This document shows positions 16,994-25,529 of a DNA stretch of 64,000 nucleotides, in pieces. The DNA is from Arthrobacter sp. Leaf137 (GTDB lineage: Bacteria > Actinomycetota > Actinomycetes > Actinomycetales > Micrococcaceae): NCBI RefSeq assembly GCF_001423525.1, contig NZ_LMOI01000024.1, positions 124,001 to 188,000 of the forward strand, given 5' to 3'. Below the pieces are notes generated by a model that had not been told where the DNA came from, searched no databases, and was given only the letters and a program-made list of their open reading frames with translations. The position numbers and the translations under genes were made by a program. Positions within the stretch are counted from its first letter, which is position 1. Each line of letters starts with the position of its first letter.

Positions 16994-17250
16994 GCGACTG
17001 CCAGGGATTGGGCGATTGCGACGACGCCCGGATGCAACGCATCTATGAGTACCTCGATGGTGCGCTGACCCGTGAGGACATCACAGAGATCAAGAACCAC
17101 CTCGACGAGTGCCCGGAATGCACGGAGCAGTATGACCTCGAGTGCGTCATCCGGAACATGGTGAAGCGCTCCTGCACCGAAGCGGCCCCGGACAACCTCA
17201 AGAACGCCATTCTGGACCGCATTCACGCCATCAGGCCCGTGGACGCCTAG
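16990..17250 (+). CDS. rsrA: Zinc-binding anti-sigma factor RsrA/RshA
   Basis: 86 residues, ATGA overlap with sigR. It contains the ZAS signature H-x3-C-x2-C (HLDECPEC, residues 37-44) with further cysteines at 4, 10, 52 and 62, like RsrA and RshA. In that family, disulfide stress oxidises the cysteines, zinc is lost and the sigma factor is released. It forms with sigR and the GGAAT-N18-GTT promoter a self-amplifying redox switch. Confidence 0.93.
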   Translation: MSDCQGLGDCDDARMQRIYEYLDGALTREDITEIKNHLDECPECTEQYDLECVIRNMVKRSCTEAAPDNLKNAILDRIHAIRPVDA

Positions 17251-17344
17251 CCAGGGACACAGCGGTGCGCTGACCACGCGCCGCGACGCCACCGCCCTCA
17301 ACTGGATACGTTGGGTGTGGGAAGCAGCAGCAAGTTAAACAGTA

Positions 17345-17380
17345 AAAGACCCCGGGAGCCGATTGGCGTCCGGGGTCTTT
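17345..17380. terminator. Bidirectional terminator between rsrA and bL37
   Basis: AAAGACCCCGG (17345-17355) pairs with CCGGGGTCTTT (17370-17380), an 11-bp perfect stem with a 14-nt loop and A/T ends. It sits between two convergent genes and can serve both. Confidence 0.85.
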
Positions 17381-17408
17381 CACTTGAACCGTGGTACCTG
17401 GCTGTTGC

Positions 17409-17483
17409 CTAGGTGTTGGGGCGCTTCCCGTGGTTCGCGCCGCCACGCTTACGGTCACGACGCTTGCGTGCACGCTTGCTCAT
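17409..17483 (-). CDS. Small ribosomal protein bL37, 24 residues
   Basis: ATG 17483 to TAG 17409 encodes a 24-residue, very basic peptide opening MSKRARKRRDRKRGG and ending ANHGKRPNT. An ideal AAGGAGG lies 6 nt ahead. It closely resembles the tiny actinobacterial 50S protein bL37 seen in mycobacterial ribosome structures (basic KRxRKxRDR core, ANHGKRPN end). It is shorter than most annotation cut-offs and is often missed. The identification is by remembered motif; a related short basic ribosomal protein is the only alternative I can think of. Confidence 0.85.
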   Translation of the reverse strand: MSKRARKRRDRKRGGANHGKRPNT

Positions 17484-17604
17484 AGCTGGCCTCCTTACTT
17501 TCGGTACTCAAAAGAGCTGCCCTCCAGTCTCCCACATGATCAGACCCGCCGCGAACCGGCACCGCCTCATGACCTGCAGCTGGATCAGGCGGCTGCGGCC
17601 GCTG

Positions 17605-18219
17605 CTAGCGCGCCAGGGAGTTCAGTACGGCGATCCTGGCTTGCTCCAGGACGGTGCGGACTGTCTCCAGTGCCACGGGGCTGAGCGGCTCCTTGCCCGC
17701 CTTCAGCCGCAGCTCCCGCCGGAGGTCGTCGCGGAAGGCCTGCAGCATCATTTCCGCTTCCTTCAGCGACCGGTTTCCCTCGGCCGGCGTTCGTCCGCTC
17801 CTGCCCCGGAACTCCGCAGCGGTGGCGGTGGCGCGGGCGGCCTCTGCCGTGGCTGCAAGGTCCGCGCGGAGGCCGCGCATGTTGCTTCGGATGTCTTCCC
17901 GGAGATTGTCGGCCAGCCGGCGCACGGAGGCCGAGATCTCGTTCTCGACCCCGGCCAGTTCGTCGCGGCGGCTCTCCAGCTCGGCAAGGCCGGACTCGGT
18001 GATGCGGTAATTGGTCCTCCTGCCGGCGGTTTCAGTGGAAACCAGCCCTTCCTCCTCAAGCTTGCCGAGACGGGGGTAGATGGTGCCTGCGCTGGGGGAG
18101 TAGGTGCCGCCAAACCTGTCTTTCAGGGCCTTGATGAGCTCATAGCCGTGTTTCGGCCCTGACTCCAGAAGTGCAAGGAGATACAGGCGGAGGGCGCCGT
18201 GTGCGAATACCGGGGGCAT
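17605..18219 (-). CDS. PadR family transcriptional regulator
   Basis: 204 residues. The N-terminal PadR winged helix is clear (LYLLALLESGPKHGYELIKALKDRFGG; SPSAGTIYPRLGKLEEEGLV; GRRTNYRITESGLAELE). It is followed by a long helical, Ala/Arg/Glu-rich C-terminal region instead of the short PadR dimer helix. The ATG is one nt inside the stop of the DUF4097 gene, so the two form an operon. The promoter of that operon carries two copies of an 11-bp motif, which fits autoregulation by this protein. Confidence 0.88.
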   Translation of the reverse strand: MPPVFAHGALRLYLLALLESGPKHGYELIKALKDRFGGTYSPSAGTIYPRLGKLEEEGLVSTETAGRRTNYRITESGLAELESRRDELAGVENEISASVRRLADNLREDIRSNMRGLRADLAATAEAARATATAAEFRGRSGRTPAEGNRSLKEAEMMLQAFRDDLRRELRLKAGKEPLSPVALETVRTVLEQARIAVLNSLAR

Positions 18220-19046
18220 CAGAGCCCTGCTTCCGCGTTACCGCGCTCCGCCCCGTGGAAGATCGATGTGGTGCCGGAGATCGAATTTGTCCGGACCAGC
18301 ATCAGTTGGCGGTCCGGCCCGGCGATTGTTTCCACCTTGCCGCCCACCTGGGCATACCGGTGGTTGTTGATGACCACCGCGCCACTGGCCGACTTGGCCA
18401 CGATGTCCACGCCGACATCATGCGGCAGCCGGATCGTCAGGTCCCCGGAAACCGAGTTGGAACCAAAATCCTCGGTAAAACCGTGCAGGTCGAAGCTGAG
18501 GTCCCCACTGACCGTGTTGGCCCGGACGTGGCTGAGGGTGCCGGAAACGGTGACCTCGCCGGAAACGCTCTTCGCGGTCAGTACGCCGGAGTGGCTCCGG
18601 GCGGTCACATCCCCGCTGACGGTATTGACGTGCAGCTCACCGGCCGTGCCGTCCGCCATGACCGATCCCGAGACGGTGTTCAGCCTGGTGTGTCCGGAGA
18701 TGCCGGACACCAGTCCGTCGCCGCTGACAGTGCCTGCCTCAACTTCCACATTTTCCGGGACTGCGATGCTGATGATCGCGGAATTGTCGCTGTGGTGGCT
18801 GACTGTGCCCATCAGGTTCTTGAACCAGCCTTGGGGGCCGTGCAGCTGGTGGCGGATCTCAAGCCTGCCGTCCACCACCGAGACCGCGACGGGATCCCCC
18901 TCAACTTGGGAGATCTCAACGCGGGTCACCGGCTCTTCGTGGGTCACAACATCGAACCTGCCGCTGACCATGCCGAGCTTCAGCGACGTCACGGCGTCGA
19001 CATCGATGGTTTGCGGACTGGTGACTGTCCAGCTCTGCTCAGGCAT
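18219..19046 (-). CDS. DUF4097 family beta-helix protein
   Basis: 275 residues from ATG 19046 (GGAGG 4 nt ahead); an ATG 33 nt upstream is inside the operator and unlikely. The sequence is a chain of short repeats built on the pattern NTVSGD/SVSGE (at least eight copies between about 115 and 240), typical of DUF4097 right-handed beta-helix domains. No signal peptide or membrane segment is visible. The partner padR gene overlaps its stop. DUF4097-PadR pairs are widespread in actinobacteria, often linked to envelope stress, but the molecular role is unknown. Confidence 0.82.
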   Translation of the reverse strand: MPEQSWTVTSPQTIDVDAVTSLKLGMVSGRFDVVTHEEPVTRVEISQVEGDPVAVSVVDGRLEIRHQLHGPQGWFKNLMGTVSHHSDNSAIISIAVPENVEVEAGTVSGDGLVSGISGHTRLNTVSGSVMADGTAGELHVNTVSGDVTARSHSGVLTAKSVSGEVTVSGTLSHVRANTVSGDLSFDLHGFTEDFGSNSVSGDLTIRLPHDVGVDIVAKSASGAVVINNHRYAQVGGKVETIAGPDRQLMLVRTNSISGTTSIFHGAERGNAEAGL

Positions 19047-19060
19047 TTCCCCTCCAAAGA

Positions 19061-19121
19061 CGATATATCGCGGTTGCATCCAGCGTACGCGGGAGGCCGG
19101 GGCCGGTCAAGATATATCGCG
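19061..19121 (-). promoter_or_regulatory. Promoter of the DUF4097-padR operon with two operator copies
   Basis: On the minus strand, TTGACC (plus 19105-19110) and TACGCT (plus 19082-19087) are spaced by exactly 17 bp. The 11-bp word GATATATCGCG occurs twice on the plus strand, at 19062-19072 and 19111-19121. One copy abuts the -35 and the other lies just past the start site. With a preceding C, the downstream copy contains the palindrome CGATATATCG. This is the layout of an autorepressed operon. Confidence 0.75.
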
Positions 19122-19129
19122 ACTCCCGG

Positions 19130-19729
19130 CTACTCCGGGGCGCTGATCCGCAGCCACTGGAACCAGCCGCGGTGCAGGACCAGCCAGGCCATGAGTCCAT
19201 AGCCAGCCTGCCCGGGAGTGCCGCCATTGGCGGCGAGGTCCTGGCGCCACTGCTCATGGTTGAGCAAGGGGGAGAAGGTGTCCACGTACAGGTGCTTCCG
19301 GCGGGTGGTGACATCGGCGAAGGCAGTGTTCAGCTCGTCCAGGCGCCGGTTTTGGGCCGGGTCCAGGGTGGGCGGCGGGCCCACGACGAAGACCTCGATC
19401 CGGTTCTGCGAGGCGGAGTCGAGGATGTTGGCGAGGTTAAGCCGGCTCCGTGCCGTGGACAGGCCAAACTCAATGTCGCGGCCCGACAGCCCGATGACCA
19501 GCCGGTTCTCCGCCTGGTCGCTGAAACGCCGCCCGGCCTCGCCCAGCCAACGGGCGGCCAACCCCTCGGTGCCTTCCTGGGGGCAGGGCAAGGCATAGCT
19601 TTCCAGCAGCATGCCGTCCTGTGGCGTCCGGGCAAGGACACGCCCCAGCCAACCCAGCGCGCGGGGGTCTCCCAGTCCGGCCAGCAGTTCGTCTCCTACA
19701 GCTGCTATGCGCAGCTTCCTGTCTTCCAC
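19130..19729 (-). CDS. SGNH/GDSL-like protein lacking the catalytic residues
   Basis: 199 residues, GTG start with AAGAGG 6 nt ahead. The overall order of SGNH blocks is kept, but each key residue is changed. Block I reads GDELLAG (Glu for the nucleophile Ser). Block III reads LSGRDIE instead of GxND. Block V reads NGGTPGQAGYGLMA where DxxHP is expected. There is no signal peptide. It is therefore likely a non-hydrolytic relative, perhaps binding an ester or glycan, or using a different mechanism. Its 5' neighbour is kgd, separated by a strong terminator, so it is transcribed alone. Confidence 0.72.
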   Translation of the reverse strand: MEDRKLRIAAVGDELLAGLGDPRALGWLGRVLARTPQDGMLLESYALPCPQEGTEGLAARWLGEAGRRFSDQAENRLVIGLSGRDIEFGLSTARSRLNLANILDSASQNRIEVFVVGPPPTLDPAQNRRLDELNTAFADVTTRRKHLYVDTFSPLLNHEQWRQDLAANGGTPGQAGYGLMAWLVLHRGWFQWLRISAPE

Positions 19730-19829
19730 ACGATCCTCTTAACGTTCGTACTGACCGGCCGGTGCGTTCCGGTTGCCGCCTGGAGCTGCAACCGGCACAC
19801 AAAGGGCGCTGTCCATCCATTAAACAGAA

Positions 19830-19870
19830 CTGCCCGGCCAGAGTCTGGTATTTCGACTCCGGCCGGGCAG
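19830..19870 (-). terminator. Terminator of kgd
   Basis: CTGCCCGGCC-A-GAGTC and GACTC-C-GGCCGGGCAG form a stem of about 16 bp with one mismatch and a 9-nt loop, starting 9 nt past the kgd stop. On the minus strand it is followed by TTCTGTTT. Confidence 0.85.
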
Positions 19871-19878
19871 CCCGCTGC

Positions 19879-22800
19879 CTACTTCCGGGCAAATGCCTGC
19901 TTCAAGAGCACATCCTGCTCAGCAGCGTGCCGCTTCATCGAGCCGGCCGCCGTCGAGGCCGACGCGGGCCGGGACACCAGGCGGACCCTGCGGTCAAGTG
20001 CGTCCGGCAGGTTCAGGCCAATGAAGGGCCACGGGCCCTGGTTGGCGGGCTCGTCCTGGGCCCAGACAACGTCGGCGTTCGGGTACTTGGCAAGCTCGGC
20101 CGCAATGTCGGCGCTCGGCAGCGGGTACAGCTGCTCAACGCGGACGATCGCGGTGGTCTTGTCGCCGGTCTTCTGGCGGGTGGACAGAAGATCGTAGTAC
20201 AGGCGGCCGGACACCAGGAGGACGCGTTCGACGGCGTTCGCATCCAGGTGCTCGTGCTCGGCGATCACCGGGCGGAAGGTCCCGGTGGTGAAGTCCTCCA
20301 CGGAGGACGCGGCGGCCTTCAGGCGCAGGAGCTGCTTGGGAGTAAAGATGATCAGCGGCTTCCGCGGCCGGCTGTACGCCTGGCGGCGCAGCAGGTGGAA
20401 GTGTGATGCCGCGGTGGTGGGGTTGGCCACGATCATGTTCTCTTCGGCGCACATCTGGAGGAACCGCTCGATACGGGCGGACGAGTGGTCCGGCCCCTGG
20501 CCCTCGTAGCCGTGCGGCAGCATCAGGACCAGAGAGGAGCGCTGGCCCCACTTCTGCTCTGCGGATGAGATGAACTCGTCGATGATGGTCTGGGCGCCGT
20601 TGACGAAGTCGCCGAACTGCGCTTCCCAGAGGACCAGCGCATCCGGACGCTCCACCGAGTAGCCGTATTCGAAGCCCATGGCCGCGTATTCGGAGAGCAG
20701 CGAATCATAGATCCACAGCTTGGCCTGGTCATCAGACAGGTTGCCCAGGGGCAGCCACTCGTTGCCGTTGGCGCGGTCGTGGAACACGGCGTGGCGCTGC
20801 ACGAAGGTGCCGCGGCGGGAGTCCTGGCCGGCGAGCCGGACCGGGACGCCTTCCATGATCAGGGAGCCGAACGCGGCGATTTCGCCGAAGCCCCAGTCGA
20901 TGCCGCCTTCGCGGGACATCTGCTCGCGCTTCTCCAGCAGCTGCTTCAGCTTGGCGTGCACCGTGAAGCCCTCAGGGATCTCGACGTGTGCCTTGCCGAT
21001 GCGGGCCAGGGTGTCTGCAGAGATAGCGGTGTTGGCCGGGGCGTTCGTGCCGAAATCGGACTGCTGGGCGATGGGCCGCTCGATGTCCGAGACAGCTGCG
21101 GAGTCAGCGGTGACGATCGGGATCGGGGACGTCTGCGCTGCGTGCGTTTCAGCGAAGACGCGCTCCAGCCGCTCCTGGTAGTCGCGGAGCAGCTGCTCTG
21201 CTTCTTCCTCGGTGATGTCGCCGCGGCCGATGAGGGCCTCGGTGTACAGCTTGCGGACCGAGCGCTTGGCTTCGATCAGGTTGTACATCATCGGCTGGGT
21301 CATCGAAGGGTCATCGCCTTCGTTGTGCCCGCGGCGGCGGTAGCACACCATGTCGATAACAACGTCCTTGTGGAAGCGCTGGCGGAACTCGTAGGCAAGC
21401 TGGCCGATGCGGACCACTGCCTCGGGGTCGTCGCCGTTGACGTGGAACACCGGTGCCTGGATCATCTTGGCGACGTCCGTGGAGTAGGTGGACGAACGCG
21501 ATGACGACGGCGCTGTGGTGAACCCCACCTGGTTGTTGACCACCACGTGGATGGTGCCGCCGGTGCGGTAGCCGCGGAGCTGCGACAGGTTCAGCGTCTC
21601 GGCGACAACGCCCTGGCCGGCGAACGCGGCGTCACCGTGGACCATGATGGGCAGGACGGGGAAGGCCTCGCCCTGATCCAGGCGGTCCTGCTTGGCGCGC
21701 ACGATGCCTTCGAGGACGGAGTCCACGGCTTCAAGGTGGGATGGGTTTGCGGCCAGGTAGACCTTGGTCTCGTTGCCGTTCTCCGACGTGAAGGTGCCCT
21801 CGGTACCGAGGTGGTACTTGACGTCGCCCGAGCCCTGCACGGAGCGGGGATCCTGCGTACCTTCAAATTCGCGGAACACCTGGGCGTAGGTCTTGCCGGC
21901 GATGTTGGTCAGGACGTTGAGGCGGCCGCGGTGGGCCATGCCGATGGCAACCTCGTCGAGGCCGTCGTCGGCCGCTTCCGAAATAACGGCGTCGAGCAGC
22001 GGAATCAGCGATTCGCCGCCTTCGAGGGAGAAGCGCTTCTGTCCGACGAACTTGGTCTGCAGGAAGGTTTCGAATGCTTCTGCGGCGTTGAGCCGGGAGA
22101 CGATCCGAAGCTGCTCTTCGCGGCTGGGCTTCGAGTAGGGGTGCTCGAGCTGGTCCTGGAACCACTTGCGTTCTTCCGGCTCCTGGATGTGCATGTACTC
22201 GATGCCGGTGGTGCGGCAGTAGGCGTCGCGGAGGACACCCAGGATGTCGCGGAACTTCAGCATCGGCTTGCCGCCGAAACCACCGGTAGGCCACTCGCGG
22301 TCCAGGTCCCACAGGGTCAGGCCGTAGGTCAGGACATCGAGGTCGGGGTGCTTGCGCTGCACGTACTCCAGCGGATCAGTGTCCGCCATCAGGTGGCCGC
22401 GCACGCGGAACGAGTGGATCAGCTGCTGGATCCGGGCAACCTTGTTGATCTCGTCGGCTGGGTCGACCTGAAGGTCGGGGCTCCACCGTACGGGCTCGTA
22501 GGGAATGCGCAGTGCTTCGAAGATTTCGTCGTAGAAGTTCTGCGCACCCAGCAGCAGCTGGTGGACCAGCTTGAGGAACTCGCCGCTGCCGGCGCCCTGG
22601 ATGACTCGGTGGTCGTACGTCGAGGTCAGGGTGAGGACCTTGCTGATGGCGTTCTGGGCGATGATCTTTTCGCTGGCACCCTGGAATTCGGCGGGGTAAT
22701 CGAGGGCGCCGACGCCGATGATGGCGGCCTGGCCCTTGGAGAGGCGCGGAACCGAGTGCACGGTGCCGATGCCGCCGGGGTTCGTCAGGGACACGGTGGT

Positions 22801-23679
22801 GCCCTGGTGGTCATCGGCCGTGAGCTTGCCGTTGCGGGCACGCTTGATCAGGTCCTCATACGTGTGCCAGAACTCGGCGAAGTTGAGGGTTTCGGCCTTC
22901 TTGATGTTCGGGACCATCAGAAGCCGGGTGCCGTCAGGCTTGGGCATGTCGATGGCGATGCCGAAGTTGACGTGCGCCGGCTGGACTGCGACAGGCTTGC
23001 CGTCCACCTCGTCGTAATACACGTTCATGGACGGGAACTGGGAGAGGGCACGGATCACGGCGTAGCCGATGAGGTGCGTGAAGGAGACCTTGCCGCCGCG
23101 GGCGCGGGCAAGGTTCGAGTTGATGACCACGCGGTTGTCGATGAGCAGCTTCGCCGGGATGGCGCGCACGCTGGTGGCGGTGGGAACCTCAAGGCTTGTG
23201 ACCATGTTGGTGGCGATGGCCTTGGCCGGTCCGCGGAGGACGGAGACGACGTCCTCTTCCGGAGCGGTGGGTGCCTTGACGTTCTTGGGCAGCTGGGCCG
23301 GGATGGGCTGGGCTCCGGCGGCGGGCTTCCGGCCGCCATCGCGCGCTTCCGTAGCGGGCGCCTTTTTCGCAGGTGCCGGTGCCGCGGGTGCTGCGGCCGG
23401 TGCTGCTGCGGGCGCAGGCGGTGCGGCGGCCGGCGACGGTGCCGGTGCTGCAGGTGCCGCGCTCACAATAGGCATCTTGGTTGTGGGAGGGTTCGCTGCG
23501 GCATTCGCCGAGTGTCCGTTGGAAGAAGAACTGCTGCCTGAGTCGAACGATTCAAACAGCGGCCACCATTTGGCATCCACAGCGTTCTTGTCCTGCTGAT
23601 ACTGCTCGTACAGTTCATCAACGAGCCACTCGTTCCCGCCAAATTCCTCTGGTAGACGGTGGCTTGGCTGCTCTGGCAC
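19879..23679 (-). CDS. kgd: Multifunctional 2-oxoglutarate decarboxylase / dehydrogenase E1-E2 (Kgd)
   Basis: 1266 residues from GTG 23679 (GAAGAGG 9 nt ahead). Order: the short N-terminal E1 helix (NEWLVDELYEQYQQD), an Ala/Pro-rich linker (about 50-130), an E2-type acyltransferase core with its C-terminal DHRVIQGAGSGEF near residue 357, then the ThDP-dependent E1 half (HGDAAFAGQGVVAET near 680; NNQVGFTT). This fusion is peculiar to actinobacteria (M. tuberculosis Kgd, C. glutamicum OdhA). It works in the TCA cycle with a separate lipoyl E2 and E3 and is controlled in relatives by the FHA protein GarA/OdhI. Both active centres look intact. It is monocistronic. Confidence 0.96.
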   Translation of the reverse strand: MPEQPSHRLPEEFGGNEWLVDELYEQYQQDKNAVDAKWWPLFESFDSGSSSSSNGHSANAAANPPTTKMPIVSAAPAAPAPSPAAAPPAPAAAPAAAPAAPAPAKKAPATEARDGGRKPAAGAQPIPAQLPKNVKAPTAPEEDVVSVLRGPAKAIATNMVTSLEVPTATSVRAIPAKLLIDNRVVINSNLARARGGKVSFTHLIGYAVIRALSQFPSMNVYYDEVDGKPVAVQPAHVNFGIAIDMPKPDGTRLLMVPNIKKAETLNFAEFWHTYEDLIKRARNGKLTADDHQGTTVSLTNPGGIGTVHSVPRLSKGQAAIIGVGALDYPAEFQGASEKIIAQNAISKVLTLTSTYDHRVIQGAGSGEFLKLVHQLLLGAQNFYDEIFEALRIPYEPVRWSPDLQVDPADEINKVARIQQLIHSFRVRGHLMADTDPLEYVQRKHPDLDVLTYGLTLWDLDREWPTGGFGGKPMLKFRDILGVLRDAYCRTTGIEYMHIQEPEERKWFQDQLEHPYSKPSREEQLRIVSRLNAAEAFETFLQTKFVGQKRFSLEGGESLIPLLDAVISEAADDGLDEVAIGMAHRGRLNVLTNIAGKTYAQVFREFEGTQDPRSVQGSGDVKYHLGTEGTFTSENGNETKVYLAANPSHLEAVDSVLEGIVRAKQDRLDQGEAFPVLPIMVHGDAAFAGQGVVAETLNLSQLRGYRTGGTIHVVVNNQVGFTTAPSSSRSSTYSTDVAKMIQAPVFHVNGDDPEAVVRIGQLAYEFRQRFHKDVVIDMVCYRRRGHNEGDDPSMTQPMMYNLIEAKRSVRKLYTEALIGRGDITEEEAEQLLRDYQERLERVFAETHAAQTSPIPIVTADSAAVSDIERPIAQQSDFGTNAPANTAISADTLARIGKAHVEIPEGFTVHAKLKQLLEKREQMSREGGIDWGFGEIAAFGSLIMEGVPVRLAGQDSRRGTFVQRHAVFHDRANGNEWLPLGNLSDDQAKLWIYDSLLSEYAAMGFEYGYSVERPDALVLWEAQFGDFVNGAQTIIDEFISSAEQKWGQRSSLVLMLPHGYEGQGPDHSSARIERFLQMCAEENMIVANPTTAASHFHLLRRQAYSRPRKPLIIFTPKQLLRLKAAASSVEDFTTGTFRPVIAEHEHLDANAVERVLLVSGRLYYDLLSTRQKTGDKTTAIVRVEQLYPLPSADIAAELAKYPNADVVWAQDEPANQGPWPFIGLNLPDALDRRVRLVSRPASASTAAGSMKRHAAEQDVLLKQAFARK

Positions 23680-24197
23680 TTGAAATACGCCTCTTCCATG
23701 AGTTTGATTTCCCTGCCGGCCATACGGTGCTACAGCACTCTGACGGACCGGTTTCCCTGAGTCCTCTGAACCCAGACCTCTGCAAGTCTAGTAACCCCAA
23801 TGTGGTATCTGCCAATAAGGGTGACCCAAATCATGAAGTGACGTTCGGGGCGTTGATTATGGCGGCTGGAAGAGGCCCTGGACGGTGTCCCCGGGTATGG
23901 GGTTCGGGAGTCCGCTGCCGTTGCCGGGGAACGGGCCGGGGACAGGGGCTCCTGTAGACTGAAATCCTTATGGACAGTAAATCTAGGTGCCGGCCTGGGG
24001 GCTGTCAGCGGAGCAGGAACCACAGCGCCGCACAGCCTACCCGCAGAGCCGGCAAACCCCGAACACGCGCCCATCATCTGCTGTCGGCCTCCCCGGTCGA
24101 ATTCCCCGGGGACAGGGCATCCGCTGACCATCCTCCGCCGGACCGATTTTCCAGCCCCGTGATTCCCGGACTCCTGTCCGGGCCGGCGGGGTGCTGA
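23680..24197. other. 518-bp divergent intergenic region (kgd / CNNM gene)
   Basis: No gene is credible here; the frames present have no ribosome site or recognisable protein. For kgd, TTGGCA (plus 23810-23815) and TAGACT (plus 23785-23790), spaced 19 bp on the minus strand, are a possible promoter, leaving a leader of about 100 nt. I looked for a Mg2+ or other riboswitch before the CNNM-type gene and recognised none. Confidence 0.35.
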
Positions 24198-25529
24198 ATG
24201 GAGTGGCTACTCCTGGCGGCGGGACTGCTGCTGATTGCCGGCACGGGCTTCTTCGTCGCCGTCGAATTCTCCCTGATCGCCCTTGACCAGCCGACGGTCC
24301 AACGGGCTGTCGATGCTGGTGACGCCGGCGCCGTGCCCCTGCTTAGGTGCCTCAAGTCGCTGTCCACCCAGCTCTCCAGCTGCCAGCTGGGCATCACCCT
24401 CACCACTCTGCTCACGGGCTACGTCATGGAACCGTCGGTGGGCCGCCTCCTGGAGGGTCCGCTCACTGCCCTTGGCCTCCCGGAGGTTGCGGCCGCATCA
24501 ATTTCGCTGATCCTGGCCATGGTGCTGGCAACCCTGTTGTCCATGCTCCTTGGCGAACTCGTTCCCAAGAACATGGCCATCGCGTTGTCCTTTCCCGTGG
24601 GCAAGGCCCTGGCCCGGCCGCAACTGATCTTCACCGCGGTCTTCAAGCCTGCCATCGTGGTCCTCAACGGCTTTTCCAACCGGGTGCTCCACATTTTCGG
24701 GCTCGAAGCCAAGGAAGAGATCTCCGGCGCCCGCACCCCTTCCGAGCTGGCGTCACTGGTGCGCCGGTCGGCTGCGATGGGAACGCTCGACGCCGGTACG
24801 GCGAACTTCGTGGCCCGCACCCTGAATTTTTCCTCCAGGACCGCGGCCGACGTCATGACGCCGCGCATCCGCGTGGAGATGCTCGACGCCGACCAGCCGG
24901 TCTCCGACATTGTTGACGCGGCACGCCGCACGGGATATTCACGCTTCCCCGTGATCGGCGATTCCGCGGACGATATCAAAGGCCTCGTCCACGTCAAGAA
25001 GGCCGTGGCCGTGCCCTGGGACAGGCGGCACAAGCTCGAGGCCGGAGCCATCATGACCGAAGTCCTCAGGGTTCCCGAGACCATCCACCTTGACGCCCTG
25101 CTGGCGGAACTCCGCGAGGGCAACCTCCAACTGGCGGTGGTGCTCGATGAATACGGCGGCACCGCCGGCATCGCCACGCTCGAAGACCTGGTCGAGGAAA
25201 TTGTGGGCGAGGTTGCCGACGAGCACGACAAGGTGCGTCCGGGGCTGCTGCAGAGCGCTTCCGGGGACTGGTACTTTCCCGGGCTCCTGCGCCCGGATGA
25301 GTTGTCCGAGCAGATCCCCGGCCTGACGGTACCGGACGAATCGGCCTATGAAACCGTGGGTGGCTACGTGATGAGCAAACTTGGCCGGATCGCAGCGGTG
25401 GGGGACACCGTGGCGGTCGACGGCGGAACGCTGAGCGTCACCCGGATGGACGGGCGCCGCATCGACCGTATTTGCTTCCGGCCGTCTGCCCCTGAACCGG
25501 ACGGCAACAACGACGGGAGCGCATCATGA
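24198..25529 (+). CDS. CNNM/CorC-type membrane protein (DUF21-CBS-CorC_HlyC)
   Basis: 443 residues. An N-terminal DUF21 domain with four membrane segments (residues 1-180; ELVPKNMAI is characteristic) is followed by a CBS pair (about 205-330; AADVMTPRIRVEML, YSRFPVIG) and a C-terminal CorC_HlyC domain (about 345-430). The motif LAVVLDEYGGTAGIATLEDLVEEIVGE is split around the second CBS. Called hemolysin C in older annotation, this family (CNNM, CorB/C, MpfA, YfjD) moves or senses Mg2+. It overlaps the next paralogue by 4 nt, so the two may assemble together. Confidence 0.9.
   Translation: MEWLLLAAGLLLIAGTGFFVAVEFSLIALDQPTVQRAVDAGDAGAVPLLRCLKSLSTQLSSCQLGITLTTLLTGYVMEPSVGRLLEGPLTALGLPEVAAASISLILAMVLATLLSMLLGELVPKNMAIALSFPVGKALARPQLIFTAVFKPAIVVLNGFSNRVLHIFGLEAKEEISGARTPSELASLVRRSAAMGTLDAGTANFVARTLNFSSRTAADVMTPRIRVEMLDADQPVSDIVDAARRTGYSRFPVIGDSADDIKGLVHVKKAVAVPWDRRHKLEAGAIMTEVLRVPETIHLDALLAELREGNLQLAVVLDEYGGTAGIATLEDLVEEIVGEVADEHDKVRPGLLQSASGDWYFPGLLRPDELSEQIPGLTVPDESAYETVGGYVMSKLGRIAAVGDTVAVDGGTLSVTRMDGRRIDRICFRPSAPEPDGNNDGSAS

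Noticed and set aside
21547..23541. Long open frame of 664 codons antisense to kgd
   Set aside because: High GC makes long antisense frames common. It has no ribosome site or family feature, and the opposite strand carries a certain gene with strong motifs.
23680..24197. Magnesium riboswitch ahead of the CNNM-type gene
   Set aside because: I compared the spacer with the M-box consensus I remember and saw no matching blocks.
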